The translations under genes were made by a program, and so were the position numbers. From Thermoanaerobaculia bacterium (lineage in GTDB: Bacteria; Acidobacteriota; Thermoanaerobaculia; Multivoradales; Multivoraceae), in assembly GCA_022826745.1 (NCBI GenBank), contig JAJDUI010000036.1, forward strand, positions 86,651-150,650: DNA of 64,000 nucleotides, written 5' to 3'. The notes below the pieces were generated by a model. The model ran no database searches and was not told the origin of the DNA. It saw only the letters and a program-made list of their open reading frames with translations. This document shows positions 1 through 8,695 of this stretch, in pieces (the first letter of the stretch is position 1; every line of letters starts with the position of its first letter).

Positions 1-1
1 C

Positions 2-277
2 CTGGTCACGGACCAGCCGGACAGCCCGCACCTTCTCGTGGAGAAGATGACGGCCCACTACCTGTTCGCGATCGCCGAGAACGACGACGAGAGGCAGCCC
101 GAGGCCAAGGACGTACTGCGCGAGACCTTCGATGCCGCGGGCCTGCCGGCCGAGATCGAGGTCTACGAGGACGCGATGCACGGCTGGTGCCCGCCCGACA
201 CGCCGGTCTACCACGAGGCTCAGGCGGAGCGGGCGTGGAGCCGGCTGCTGGCCCTGTTCGAGCGCGCCCTGGCGTAG
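2..277 (+). CDS. Dienelactone hydrolase family protein, C-terminal part (5' end outside window)
   Basis: Open from the left edge in the frame starting at base 2, so only about 91 C-terminal residues are present. The fragment carries the end of an alpha/beta hydrolase of the dienelactone hydrolase (carboxymethylenebutenolidase) type. The AENDDER segment fits the strand bearing the catalytic Asp, and DAMHGWCPPD fits the loop bearing the catalytic His of the Cys-His-Asp triad. The nucleophile is outside the window. The family hydrolyses dienelactone-like esters in the cytoplasm, but many members have other small-ester substrates, so the substrate is unknown. It ends 72 bp before the GST gene on the same strand. 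Confidence 0.75.
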   Translation: MVTDQPDSPHLLVEKMTAHYLFAIAENDDERQPEAKDVLRETFDAAGLPAEIEVYEDAMHGWCPPDTPVYHEAQAERAWSRLLALFERALA

Positions 278-349
278 CGCGGAACGCGGCGTCCCGGTCA
301 GCCGCCGCGCGCGGTAGCCTGACCGCCTGCCGCCTCCACCACCAACTCG

Positions 350-1003
350 ATGATCACGATCTACCACGTGCCGCGCACCCGCTCGGCGCGCGTCATCTGG
401 CTGTGCGAGGAGCTCGCCCTGCCCTACGACGTCGTCCCGGTCGACTTCAGCCCGGAGTACCGCAAGTCACCGGAGTGGCGGCGGCTCAACCCGATCGGCA
501 AGGTCCCGGCGCTGACGGATCTGGACGCGGAGGGCAACCGCTTCACGATGATCGAGTCCGGCGCGATGGTCCACTACATCCTGGAGCGGTACGGGGAAGG
601 CCGCCTGCAGCCGCCGGCTGGCACGCCGGAGAGCGCGCTGTTCCTGCAGTGGTCCTGGTTCGCCGAGGCGAGCCTCGCCCGCCCGCTCGGCGACATGGTC
701 CACCATCGCATTCTCAAGCCGGAGCCGGAACGCATCCCGGCCGTCGTCGAGGACGGACAGGCGAGAGCCGAGATCTGCCTCGACGCCGTCGAGGCGGCGC
801 TCGAAGGCCGCGACTACCTGTTGGGCGACGAACTGACGGCCGCCGACATCATGATGGGCTACTCGCTGGCTCTGGCGCAGAGACTGGCGGTGCTTGACGA
901 GAAGTACCCGAACGTCGTCGCCTACATGGGCCGACTTGAAGGCCGGCCGGGCTTCCAGATCGCCTTCGCCGACGGCGAGCGATCAGGTCCCTTGCGCGAC
1001 TGA
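350..1003 (+). CDS. Glutathione S-transferase family protein
   Basis: 217 residues, the usual length for a cytosolic GST. Residues 1-80 form a thioredoxin-fold domain opening MITIYHVPRTRSARVIWLCE. NPIGKVPAL (around residue 45) holds the cis-proline before the glutathione-binding strand, and ESGAMVHYI is the usual E-S glutathione contact. An all-helical C-terminal domain follows, with the ADIMMGYSL region. The role is probably conjugation or thiol transfer; the substrate cannot be read. The ATG is the first in frame and gives the full thioredoxin fold. The last 21 bp overlap the convergent methylase gene. Confidence 0.85.
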   Translation: MITIYHVPRTRSARVIWLCEELALPYDVVPVDFSPEYRKSPEWRRLNPIGKVPALTDLDAEGNRFTMIESGAMVHYILERYGEGRLQPPAGTPESALFLQWSWFAEASLARPLGDMVHHRILKPEPERIPAVVEDGQARAEICLDAVEAALEGRDYLLGDELTAADIMMGYSLALAQRLAVLDEKYPNVVAYMGRLEGRPGFQIAFADGERSGPLRD

Positions 1004-2056
1004 TCCGACGGTCGCTCGCACGGCGGCCTCAGGCAGCTTCTCGGGCGACACGACGTACAGGTACTCCCTGTTCCGCAGGTGGCTGACCCGTCCGACCTTC
1101 TCGCCGCTCGGATTGAAGATGCCGATCCGGGCGCCGACATAGCGCCGGTAGTCGTTCTCGATCACCTGGACCTCGCCGCGGCGCCCGAGGATCGCCTCCA
1201 TCTCCTCGCGGCCGACGAAGCCTTCGTCGCTGAAGGAGACGACGAGGTACGGCGCCCGAACTCGATCGACGATCCGTTCCCACGCCGCGCGGAACCTCTT
1301 CCTGCTGTTGAAGTCGCTCTTGCGCTCGCGGCAGTCGACGCGCTTGCAGGCGACGCCGTAGTGCTCCGGCTTGTCCCACAGCACCAGGCTCTCCCAGACG
1401 TGGTAGTTGCCCAGGTAGCTGTGCTGGTTGTAGGGCGGATCAAGATAGGCGACGTCCGCTTCGAGCACGTCCAAGGCGTCGGCGGCGTCCATCCGATGCG
1501 CCCTGCCCTTGCCCGCTTCAGCGCGCGGAGCGATCTCCGGCAGCCGTAGCTCCAGGTCGTTGGAAGCTCGCGGGGCCCACTTCTTGAGATACGCCATCTG
1601 CACGCCCGTCGTGCTGTCGACCCGATCGGCCGCCTCCATCAGGGAGACGAGCACGATCGCCCGGAGTTCCGGGTCGAGGTCCTTGCGCTCGATCGCCTCC
1701 CGGATCGCGTCCACTCGGACGCCGTTCTTCGGCTGCAGGTAGCGGCTCTTCTCGCAGAAGACCTCTGTGAAGTACCCCGCCGACGCCGGCAGCCGGTTGA
1801 ACTCGTCGATCAGCAGCCGGGCCTGCCGGAGCTGCCCGGGCGTGCCGTCGGCCTCCACGTAGCAGCGGGCGATCGCCTCGCCGCAGGCCAGGTAGTCGTT
1901 CGCCAGCACCCGGTACCCGCGCCGCTTGAGCGCGTCGCCCACCCTGGACGTGCCCGAGAACAGGTCGAGCAACGTGCAGGTCGGCTGAAGCTGCTCGACG
2001 ATGTCGGCGATCAGCGGCACGAACTGCCGCTTGGAACCGAGGTACTTGATGGGCAC
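983..2056 (-). CDS. D12-class (Dam-like) DNA N6-adenine methyltransferase, orphan
   Basis: 357 residues starting at a GTG (VPIKYLGSKRQF). The N-terminal IKYLGSKR and the LLDLFSGTSRVG glycine-rich motif I bind S-adenosylmethionine; VAYLDPPYNQHSYLG carries catalytic motif IV (DPPY). This order (SAM motif, target-recognition region, DPPY) is the alpha class, MethyltransfD12 family, which methylates adenine N6 in a short DNA site. No restriction endonuclease lies beside it, so it is either a solitary regulatory methylase or the remnant of a Type II system. Its 3' end overlaps the GST gene by 21 bp. Upstream (2057-2176) is a short intergenic region with a double-hairpin repeat. Confidence 0.88.
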   Translation of the reverse strand: MPIKYLGSKRQFVPLIADIVEQLQPTCTLLDLFSGTSRVGDALKRRGYRVLANDYLACGEAIARCYVEADGTPGQLRQARLLIDEFNRLPASAGYFTEVFCEKSRYLQPKNGVRVDAIREAIERKDLDPELRAIVLVSLMEAADRVDSTTGVQMAYLKKWAPRASNDLELRLPEIAPRAEAGKGRAHRMDAADALDVLEADVAYLDPPYNQHSYLGNYHVWESLVLWDKPEHYGVACKRVDCRERKSDFNSRKRFRAAWERIVDRVRAPYLVVSFSDEGFVGREEMEAILGRRGEVQVIENDYRRYVGARIGIFNPSGEKVGRVSHLRNREYLYVVSPEKLPEAAVRATVGSVAQGT

Positions 2057-2088
2057 GCCCTATTGTCGCCGCTTCGCGGCGCGCATTC

Positions 2089-2158
2089 CTGGCCGCCTCC
2101 GGCGGCAGCGGGTCAGATGACCCGCGCACCCAGCCGGCGAGGGCGCCGGCGCACCTGG
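2089..2158 (+). repeat. Double-hairpin dispersed repeat, copy A, with an extra hairpin
   Basis: First hairpin GCCGCC-TCC-GGCGGC (2092-2106). Second hairpin GCGGGTCA-GA-TGACCCGC (2108-2125), then GCACCCAG (2126-2133). A further hairpin GCCGGCG-AGGG-CGCCGGC (2133-2150) follows, then GCACC. The 45 bp from 2089 to 2133 match 56188-56232 at all but two positions. It lies between the methylase start and the PQQ protein stop, both on the minus strand. Confidence 0.8.
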
Positions 2159-2176
2159 TTCCCGCGGCGCCAGCTC

Positions 2177-3499
2177 CTACGGGGCCGCAACGTCGTAAGC
2201 CAGCAGTTCGTCCCAGTTGCGGATGTAGAGCACGCCGTTGCTGACCACCGGATGGGCCCAGCTCGGGCGGCCGCGGTTGTCCACGTCGAAACGGCCCAGT
2301 TCCCTGTAGCGGTCGGGCGTCGCTTCCGCCAGGCCGGCGAGGTGCCGCTCGCCGAGCAGGAACAGCTTGCCGTCGGCCAGTGTCAACGAACCCTTGCCGA
2401 CGCTGCGGTCCCTCCACACGGTTTCGCCGGTTTCGAAATCCACGCACGCCAGGGCGCTGCCGAAGAACCCGTAGAGATGTCCCTCGTGGAGCACGACGCC
2501 GCCGTGGTGGTTCCGGAGGCGTGACTGGAACCACGCCTCGGCGGTGCTCACGTTGTCGCCGGCCGCCCGCACCCGGAGCGCGCCGCCGCCGGTGCCGTAG
2601 TCCGACGTGTAGAAGACGAGGCCGTTCGCGTAGATCGGCGTCGCCGCGTTCGCCGTGCGATTCGCCGGTTCGCGGTAGTGCCACAGCAGTTCTCCGTCCG
2701 AGGCCCGCACGCCGACGCCGGCGCGCGCCGTGAAGCCGACGATCGCCCGCAGCGGCTCGCCGCCGTCCTCCAGGTCGACGGCGATGAGCGACGAGTAACC
2801 GGCCCGGTCGGTGAGCCCCGAACTGGTCCACGCCGTGGCGCCCGTCTCCCGGTCGAGTGCCGCGATCGCGCCGCCGTCGCCGCCCGGCATCACGACCACC
2901 CAGTCGCCCTCGACGAGCGGTGACTCGCTGATCCCCCAACTGATGTTCCGCTGCCCGAAGTCCCGCAGGATGTTCCGCTGCCATGCCACTCTCCCGTCCG
3001 AGAGACGGATGCGCGCCAGATCCCCCGTGCCGGTGAGGGCATAGAGCGAATTGCCGGCCACTGTCGGCGTACCGCGCGGGCCGTTGCCGCGGCTGTCACG
3101 CAACCGCGAGCCCAGCTCGCGCTCCCAGCGGACGCTGCCGTCAGCCGTATCGAGGGCGAAGACGAGACTCCGGCCGCCGCGGGTTCCCTGAACGTAGAGC
3201 GAGCCGTCGGCCACCGACACGGCGCCGTAGCCCTCGCCGAGGCCGTCGATGCGCCACAGCAACGGCGGCCCTCCGGACGGCCAGCGGCCGGTAAGGCCGG
3301 TTTCCGTCGAGACGCCGTCACGGCCGGGACCGCGCCACTGCGGCCAGTCCTCGGCGACGGCCGGCAGTGGAGCCACCGACGAAGCGAGCAGCGAAAGAGC
3401 GAAGCCAACCGAAACGGCCGAAACGGAACTCGCCGCATACCGGGTGCGCCGGCCGCAAAGCCGACTCCGCCAGGGTGGCCTGTTCCGCGCAGGCTTCAT
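2177..3499 (-). CDS. Secreted PQQ-like beta-propeller repeat protein
   Basis: 440 residues from the ATG at 3499. A positively charged N-terminus and a hydrophobic stretch ending around AVAEDW form a signal peptide, so the protein is probably periplasmic. The mature start has the DWPQWRGPGRDG signature of PQQ-like beta-propeller proteins related to BamB. Repeated blade motifs follow, such as LVFALDTADGSVRWERELG, IAALDRETGATAWTSSG and VDFETGETVWRDRS. No catalytic residues are evident; many homologues are structural or of unknown function. The frame stays open well upstream, but ATG 3499 gives the expected signal peptide and leaves 58 bp to the divergent photolyase start. The signal region contains a degenerate hairpin repeat (3442-3480). 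Confidence 0.82.
   Translation of the reverse strand: MKPARNRPPWRSRLCGRRTRYAASSVSAVSVGFALSLLASSVAPLPAVAEDWPQWRGPGRDGVSTETGLTGRWPSGGPPLLWRIDGLGEGYGAVSVADGSLYVQGTRGGRSLVFALDTADGSVRWERELGSRLRDSRGNGPRGTPTVAGNSLYALTGTGDLARIRLSDGRVAWQRNILRDFGQRNISWGISESPLVEGDWVVVMPGGDGGAIAALDRETGATAWTSSGLTDRAGYSSLIAVDLEDGGEPLRAIVGFTARAGVGVRASDGELLWHYREPANRTANAATPIYANGLVFYTSDYGTGGGALRVRAAGDNVSTAEAWFQSRLRNHHGGVVLHEGHLYGFFGSALACVDFETGETVWRDRSVGKGSLTLADGKLFLLGERHLAGLAEATPDRYRELGRFDVDNRGRPSWAHPVVSNGVLYIRNWDELLAYDVAAP
3442..3480 (-). repeat. Degenerate copy of the double-hairpin repeat inside a signal-peptide region
   Basis: On the minus strand, CCACC-CT-GGCGG is followed by GTCGGC-TTTGCG-GCCGGC and then GCACCC. This is the same architecture as the clear copies, with a mismatch in stem 1 and a G-U pair in stem 2. 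It lies within the coding sequence for the N-terminus of the PQQ protein. It could be chance in such G+C-rich coding DNA. Confidence 0.4.
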
Positions 3500-3557
3500 C
3501 GCTCGGACACTCTGCTCCCTCGTGCCTTCCCCGTCAACTGCCGTACGCTCCGCACGC

Positions 3558-5018
3558 ATGACTCCAACCCCGCCGCAGCCGATTCTCGTCTGGTTCCGGC
3601 GCGACCTCCGGCTGGCCGACAACCCCGCATGGTCGTGGGCCGCCGAAAGCGGACGGCCTGTCGTTCCCGTCTTCGTGTTCGACGAGGACGAAGGCGAGCA
3701 ACCGATCGGCGGCGCGTCGCGTTGGTGGTTGCACGGCAGTCTCGAGACGCTGGACCGGGCGCTGCGGCGCCAGGGCAGCCGCCTCGTTCTCCGGCGCGGG
3801 ACGGCCGTCCGGACGATCGCCGAGCTGGCCCGAGAAAGCGGCGCGTCGACGATCGTCTGGAACCGGCTGTACGAACCGGCGATCACGTACCGCGACGAGG
3901 AGATCGAGGAGCGCTGCGCCGAGAGTGGTCCCGAGACGCGGACATTCCAGGCCAGCCTACTGTTCGAGCCGGAGGACATCCGCAGCGGCAGCGGCCAGCC
4001 GTACCGGGTGTTCACACCGTTCTGGCGCAAGTGCCTGAAGCACGAGTTCGGCCCTCCGGTTGCCGCTCCGCCCCCGCCCGAGGCGCCGTCCACCTGGCCG
4101 GCGAGCGACGACCTCGAAAGCTGGGACCTCCGGTGCTACCAGCCGGACTGGGCAGCGGGTTTCCGCGCAGTCTGGCAACCCGGAGAGGAGAGCGCGCGGC
4201 GACGTCTCACGCGCTTCCTGAAAGACGCCGCTGGCCGCTACGACCAGGATCGCGATCTGCCGGCCATCGAGGCGACCAGCCGGCTGTCGCCGCACCTGCA
4301 CTTCGGCGAGATCGGTCCCCGCCAGGTGGCCGCCGGAGCGCGAACGCTGCCGCCGGGTCCGGGCCGGGACAAGTTCCTGAGCGAGCTCGGCTGGCGCGAG
4401 TTCAGTCACCATCTCCTGGCCCACAACCCGGAGATGGGGACCCGGAACCTCAGACCCAGCTTCGACCGCATGCCCTGGCGAAACGCCCCGGGCGACCTCC
4501 GCCGCTGGCAGCGGGGCGAAACCGGCTACCCCATCGTCGACGCCGGGATGCGCGAACTCTGGACCACGGGCTGGATGCACAACCGGGTGCGGATGCTCGT
4601 CGCCTCCTTTCTGACCAAGCACCTGCTGATCCACTGGCGGCACGGCGCGGACTGGTTCTGGGACACGCTGGTCGACGCCGACTGGGCGAACAACAGTTGC
4701 GGCTGGCAGTGGACCGCGGGCAGCGGCGCGGACGCGGCCCCCTACTTCCGCATCTTCAACCCGGTGGCCCAGTCGCGGCGCTACGACGCCGCGGGCACGT
4801 ATCTCAGGAGGTGGCTGCCGGAACTGCGACGCCTGCCCGACCGTGCGATCCACGCGCCCTGGCTGGCGCCGGAGGCCGTGCTCGCGAAGGCAGGCGTTCG
4901 CCTCGGCGAGAGCTATCCGCTGCCGATGGTCGACCACGCCACGGCTCGCCAGCGGGCGCTGGACGGCTGGCAGACTCACGTCCAGGGACAACCGTCAGCC
5001 GACGCCCCCAGAGGCTGA
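3558..5018 (+). CDS. phrB: Deoxyribodipyrimidine photolyase (cryptochrome/photolyase family, class I)
   Basis: 486 residues, normal for a class I photolyase. The N-terminal alpha/beta antenna domain begins ILVWFRRDLRLADNPAW. The C-terminal FAD domain has the diagnostic motifs: LSPHLHFGEIG, ELGWREFSHHLL, PIVDAGMRELWTTGWMHNR (around residues 325-350) and WANNSCGWQWTAGSG with the conserved N-N-x-W-x-W. It repairs UV-induced cyclobutane dimers by light-driven electron transfer from FADH-. The ATG at 3558 was chosen because it precedes the conserved WFRRDLR by only 11 residues; the open frame extends about 100 codons further upstream without family similarity. A DASH-type or cryptochrome role is less likely but not excluded. 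Confidence 0.9.
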   Translation: MTPTPPQPILVWFRRDLRLADNPAWSWAAESGRPVVPVFVFDEDEGEQPIGGASRWWLHGSLETLDRALRRQGSRLVLRRGTAVRTIAELARESGASTIVWNRLYEPAITYRDEEIEERCAESGPETRTFQASLLFEPEDIRSGSGQPYRVFTPFWRKCLKHEFGPPVAAPPPPEAPSTWPASDDLESWDLRCYQPDWAAGFRAVWQPGEESARRRLTRFLKDAAGRYDQDRDLPAIEATSRLSPHLHFGEIGPRQVAAGARTLPPGPGRDKFLSELGWREFSHHLLAHNPEMGTRNLRPSFDRMPWRNAPGDLRRWQRGETGYPIVDAGMRELWTTGWMHNRVRMLVASFLTKHLLIHWRHGADWFWDTLVDADWANNSCGWQWTAGSGADAAPYFRIFNPVAQSRRYDAAGTYLRRWLPELRRLPDRAIHAPWLAPEAVLAKAGVRLGESYPLPMVDHATARQRALDGWQTHVQGQPSADAPRG

Positions 5019-5031
5019 GGCGGCAGAGTCG

Positions 5032-6342
5032 TCAGGTCTTCTTCCGCGGCGCCTGTAGCAAGAAGGCGACCACGGAGCCGGTCAGAGTGACCGCGGCGAT
5101 CGTCAGAAACGGGACGGCGTAAGTGCCCTGGGTGTCGAACGCCCAGCCGGTGGCAGCGGGTATGGTGGCACCGAAACCGGCGCCTACGGCGAAACGGACG
5201 CCGGTCGTTGTCGCGAAGGCGCGGCGTCCGAAGAAACGGGCAAAGGTGGCCGCCTGGCAAATGTAGGCCATGCCGAACCCCAGGCCGAGAAGGATCAGGG
5301 CGACGCGCGCCTGGCCCGTGGTGCGGACGAACAGCAGCAGCGCCATCCCCGTTCCCTCCATCGCCAGGGCGAGACCAAGTAGACGGGGTGGCGAGATCTT
5401 GTCGCCCAAGGCGCCGCTGGCGCGCCCGAAGATGCTCACGAAGACCATGACGGCAAGGAGCGCCCCGGCGTCGCCACGCTCGAATCCGACGTCTTGAAGG
5501 TGAAGACGACCGTGGTTTGCAAGCACGCCCCAAGGGACCGCGTAGCCGAGTCCGCAGAGCACCATCAGGGCGAACTGGGGTGTCCGCACGGCCTCCTTCG
5601 CGACCCACTGATCAGGGGTCTGTGCGCCGGTCCGAGCTACCGCTGCCTGAAGCTGAGCCAAAGAACGGGCGCCGTCCCGTAGCTGGCCCATCGACTCGGG
5701 GGTGTTACGCAGGACCAGAAAGGACAGAACGCCCAGCGCCGCACACAGCGCCGCGATGAGCGCCCAGCCATCGCGCCAGGTTCCGCCCCGGTCGAGAAGG
5801 GCGTTGTCAACGTAGTAGATCAGCGGCGCCATGACGCCGGCCGCGATCAGAAGGAACGCCATGGCCGTCGCGCGCCATCGGAGGAACCAGTTTGTCGCCA
5901 GGGTCTGCGTTGGCAGAACCGTCGAAAAGGTGTGCGTAAGGCCCGCGAACACACCGAAGTAAAGCAGGACATCCCAGCGGTCCTGGGCTCGACTGGTCAG
6001 GTAGTAGGCGGCGCCGCAGGACAGGAAACCGGCCGTGAACACGAGACGAGGGCCGAAGCGTGTCAAACAGACGCCGATGAGCGGCGCTACTGCGCCGCCG
6101 CAAAAGGACCAGATGCCAAACGCCCAGCCGCTGTCGGCCCGGGTCATCTCAAGGTCCGTGAGCATCTCCGGCAGGAAGAAGCCCCAACTGTAGAAAGGCG
6201 CCGCGCCCAGCCCATAGATGAGCCAGGCGAACGGGAGCATCCGCCAACCGTAGAACCCCCAGTTGATCCGCGAAGAACCACTGGGGCCTCCGCCGGCAGG
6301 GGAAGGGAACTCGCTTCCTGTGTCCCCGCTTCCGGCCCCCAC
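5032..6342 (-). CDS. Major facilitator superfamily transporter
   Basis: About 436 residues with roughly 12 hydrophobic helices, arranged as in MFS carriers of the oxalate/formate antiporter or monocarboxylate type: WGFYGWRMLPFAWLIYGLG at the start, a polar loop after six helices (NTPESMGQLRDGARSLAQ), then six more. It probably moves a small organic anion across the inner membrane; the substrate is unknown. The start is uncertain. The GTG at 6342 follows an AAGGGA and lies 19 bp after the upstream stop; a GTG at 6399 would overlap that gene by 38 bp and lacks a ribosome site. It follows a GST-fold gene and is probably co-transcribed with it. Confidence 0.82.
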   Translation of the reverse strand: MGAGSGDTGSEFPSPAGGGPSGSSRINWGFYGWRMLPFAWLIYGLGAAPFYSWGFFLPEMLTDLEMTRADSGWAFGIWSFCGGAVAPLIGVCLTRFGPRLVFTAGFLSCGAAYYLTSRAQDRWDVLLYFGVFAGLTHTFSTVLPTQTLATNWFLRWRATAMAFLLIAAGVMAPLIYYVDNALLDRGGTWRDGWALIAALCAALGVLSFLVLRNTPESMGQLRDGARSLAQLQAAVARTGAQTPDQWVAKEAVRTPQFALMVLCGLGYAVPWGVLANHGRLHLQDVGFERGDAGALLAVMVFVSIFGRASGALGDKISPPRLLGLALAMEGTGMALLLFVRTTGQARVALILLGLGFGMAYICQAATFARFFGRRAFATTTGVRFAVGAGFGATIPAATGWAFDTQGTYAVPFLTIAAVTLTGSVVAFLLQAPRKKT

Positions 6343-6361
6343 TGGCTCGTCCCTTGCCCGC

Positions 6362-7411
6362 CTAGGGGCCCGAGGCTCCGCCGGCCACCAGCGCTTCACA
6401 ACCGGTGCCGTCGAGCAACCCGTCTACGGCCGACCGGTCTTCAGCCGACAACTCGCCGTACCGCTCCCGCAGCCACATCAGACACTTGCCCTGGTACGGG
6501 AACGGCTTCTGCACCCAGGGCCGGCCGTCGATCTCGCACTCGACGCGCTCGGCACCGGCCATCAGAGCCTTCGCGTTCGCAAGCAGGAACGGGACATAGA
6601 CGCGGCCGACTTCACCAAGCAGCGCCCGCAGCGTCTCGGGAAGCTCGCGGTCGACCCAGTCGTCCTCGGTCGGTTCGAGGCCGGACAGGTCCTCGACGCG
6701 GTCGACCCAGGCGTAGACCCGTGGCGCCACCTCCAACGTCACTGCCATCGGCGTCGGATCGAAGGCCGCGAGCTGAGTCAACTGGCCGAAGAACGCGAAG
6801 TCGGAAGCGCCGGGACGGTTGCCCATCAGGAACTGCCGCTCCGTCAGGTGATCCCGGAACAGCTCCAGGATGCGCCGGTAGCTGGCCTCGATCACGGGCC
6901 CCGTCGTCTCGTTCGAGCCGACGACCCAGAGCCGCGAGATCTGTCGCTCGGACACCGTCTTCGCGGCCTGCTGGAAGTGCTCCTCGGGACCTTCGACCTG
7001 CCGCCAGCGGGGCAGGATCTGGCCGGCCTTCTCGATGTCCGCCTCGTAGACCCAGCGATAGTGGAACATCGCCTTGGTCAGCCACTCGTCGCCGAAGTCC
7101 TCGAGCAGATAGTCGATGAACCCGGCGACCGGGTCAGGCGGAATCACCGACCGCCCCTCGAAGTCCCGTTCGAAGCGCCGGATGAGCGGCGTCGAGTCGA
7201 CGACCGCCTCGATCTCGCCCTCGGCGTTCGGCAGATAGAACGTGGGAAGCAGCCGGACCTTGGCGGCCGGCAGGTCCTCGCGGCCGTCGGCGCCCGAGAT
7301 CAGGAAGCGGTACGGGATGCGCCGGTAGCGCAGCACCGCGCGCATCTTCCGTGTGTAGGGCGACCCGGGGGCGCCCATGAAGGTCAGGGACTGCGACGAC
7401 GGTTCAGACAT
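6362..7411 (-). CDS. Glutathione S-transferase N-terminal domain protein (long form)
   Basis: 349 residues, much longer than a classical GST. The N-terminus has a thioredoxin-fold start with a possible thiol site region GAPGSPYTRKMRAVLRYR, followed by KVRLLPTFYLP and DSTPLIRRFER, which match the glutathione-site strand and contacts. The C-terminal two thirds are helical, with GNRPGASDFAFFGQLTQL typical of the GST C-terminal domain. Catalytic activity is unproven because the Cys/Ser residue is not conserved in the usual position. It lies upstream of the MFS gene on the same strand, so the pair may act on one compound (inference). Confidence 0.75.
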   Translation of the reverse strand: MSEPSSQSLTFMGAPGSPYTRKMRAVLRYRRIPYRFLISGADGREDLPAAKVRLLPTFYLPNAEGEIEAVVDSTPLIRRFERDFEGRSVIPPDPVAGFIDYLLEDFGDEWLTKAMFHYRWVYEADIEKAGQILPRWRQVEGPEEHFQQAAKTVSERQISRLWVVGSNETTGPVIEASYRRILELFRDHLTERQFLMGNRPGASDFAFFGQLTQLAAFDPTPMAVTLEVAPRVYAWVDRVEDLSGLEPTEDDWVDRELPETLRALLGEVGRVYVPFLLANAKALMAGAERVECEIDGRPWVQKPFPYQGKCLMWLRERYGELSAEDRSAVDGLLDGTGCEALVAGGASGP

Positions 7412-7462
7412 CAGGAGCGGCGACGGATCATACCCGGCCGCCCCGCAGCCGCCGACTTCGGT

Positions 7463-7981
7463 CTACGCCTGGAAGTTCCAGAGTTCGTACGCGATGAGCC
7501 AACTGCCGTCCGGCTCGCGCCGCATCAGCCGCATCCAGTGTCCGAGCGTGTCCGTCCTCGGCGATCCGTCGTTCGGAATCACACCCAGGGCGAACGTGCC
7601 CATGACGTAGGCCAACTCTCCGCTGAACACCGTCTCGTCGACGTGAAGCTGCACGTCCAGGCTGCCGGTCTCGAAGAACTGCGAGATGTTCTGCCGGATC
7701 GTCTCGCGGCCGCTGATCGGGGGACCTTCCGGCTGCATGCGGACCGCGTCCGAGGCGTAGAGCTCCGCCATCGCGTCCGCGTCGCCCGTGTTCAGTGCGA
7801 CCATGAAGTCGGCCACCAGGGCGTTGAGGGCGTCCTCGTCACCGCGGCTGGGTTCCACCGCGTTCGGATCCTCCGCCACCTCCTCCTCGACCGGGGGGCA
7901 GGCAACGACGACGAAGCCGACCAGCAGGACAGCCAGGAGGCTGATCCCGGGACGCTCATGCCAACGGGTCGTGCTCTTCAT
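7463..7981 (-). CDS. DUF4440/SnoaL-like lipoprotein (second of a tandem pair)
   Basis: 172 residues. The N-terminus LLAVLLVGFVVVACPP looks like a lipoprotein signal with Cys after the hydrophobic core. The mature domain is an NTF2-like (DUF4440, SgcJ/EcaC) cone fold: DALNALVADFMVALNTGDA, ELYASDAVRMQPEGPPISG, and the C-terminal HWMRLMRREPDGSWLIAYELWN. Members of this fold bind small ligands or are catalytically undefined. Its ATG is 2 bp after the stop of its paralogue upstream, so the two are one operon. Confidence 0.8.
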   Translation of the reverse strand: MKSTTRWHERPGISLLAVLLVGFVVVACPPVEEEVAEDPNAVEPSRGDEDALNALVADFMVALNTGDADAMAELYASDAVRMQPEGPPISGRETIRQNISQFFETGSLDVQLHVDETVFSGELAYVMGTFALGVIPNDGSPRTDTLGHWMRLMRREPDGSWLIAYELWNFQA

Positions 7982-7983
7982 GA

Positions 7984-8541
7984 TCAGCCCTCCTCCTGCG
8001 GCATCGCGTCCGCCGGCATCTGGCCCTGCGGATGATCCCGATTCGAGATCTCCCGGGCGATCAACCACGAACCGTCTTCGCCGCGGCTCATCACGTCCAT
8101 CCACTTGCCCACTTCCTGGTAGACGACGGACGAATCCTCCTTCGAGGTGAGGGTGAGGGCGTACGTGCCCCGCACGAAGGCCAGATCGCCGCTGTAGTCG
8201 CTGTCGTCGACACGAAGCTGCATGTCCCAGTCGGTGTCGGCGTAGTCCGCGGCGGCGAACAGCCGGATGGCGTCCCTGCCCTCGATACGCCGGCCGTCCG
8301 AAGGAAGCCGGATCGCGTCTTCGGTGTAGAGCACCGCCAATCCATCCGCGTCGCCCCGGTTGACGGCCTGAAGGTACTTGGCGGCCAACTCGCCCAACGC
8401 GGCTTCGGCCTCGGCCCTCGGATCCACCTCGGGAGCGGGCGGCTCCTCGGCCGGAGGCGCCGCGCAGCCCGCGGCGAGAGCCAGCAGCGAGCAGAAGACA
8501 AGGGTCGCAGAGATCCTCCGAGGGGTTCCTCGATTGCCCAT
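7984..8541 (-). CDS. DUF4440/SnoaL-like lipoprotein (first of a tandem pair)
   Basis: 185 residues from the ATG at 8541, chosen over an upstream in-frame start because a strong AAGGAGGT (8547-8554) sits 5 nt before it. Signal peptide and lipobox-like LLALAAGCAAPP. The NTF2-like domain has AAKYLQAVNRGDADGLAVLYTEDA and ends GKWMDVMSRGEDGSWLIAREI, clearly paralogous to the next gene. Function unknown; a periplasmic or outer-membrane-anchored small-molecule-binding protein is the safest description. Confidence 0.8.
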   Translation of the reverse strand: MGNRGTPRRISATLVFCSLLALAAGCAAPPAEEPPAPEVDPRAEAEAALGELAAKYLQAVNRGDADGLAVLYTEDAIRLPSDGRRIEGRDAIRLFAAADYADTDWDMQLRVDDSDYSGDLAFVRGTYALTLTSKEDSSVVYQEVGKWMDVMSRGEDGSWLIAREISNRDHPQGQMPADAMPQEEG

Positions 8542-8546
8542 TCCGG

Positions 8547-8554
8547 ACCTCCTT
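8547..8554 (-). promoter_or_regulatory. Strong Shine-Dalgarno site fixing the start of the DUF4440 pair
   Basis: AAGGAGGT on the minus strand, five nucleotides before the ATG at 8541. It decides the start against the in-frame start 24 codons upstream. Confidence 0.75.
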
Positions 8555-8695
8555 TCTGCGGCGGAGCCGCTGTCTCGATGTCGCTCGTCCCCTGTAACTC
8601 CTAAGGGTAGCACCTGAGTTCCGGCTCGAACGGCCTCCGCCGGTCCGGTCTCCTGAGGGCGGGCGGATTAGGCTTCCAGGCTTCCGGAGTCCGTC

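Noticed and set aside
296..324. GGTCAG/CTGACC inverted repeat after the dienelactone hydrolase
   Set aside because: Six-bp stem with a 17-nt loop and no U-run; easily chance in this composition.
6263..8035. 590-codon plus-strand frame opposite the GST-fold and DUF4440 genes
   Set aside because: Antisense to three supported genes and without family similarity.
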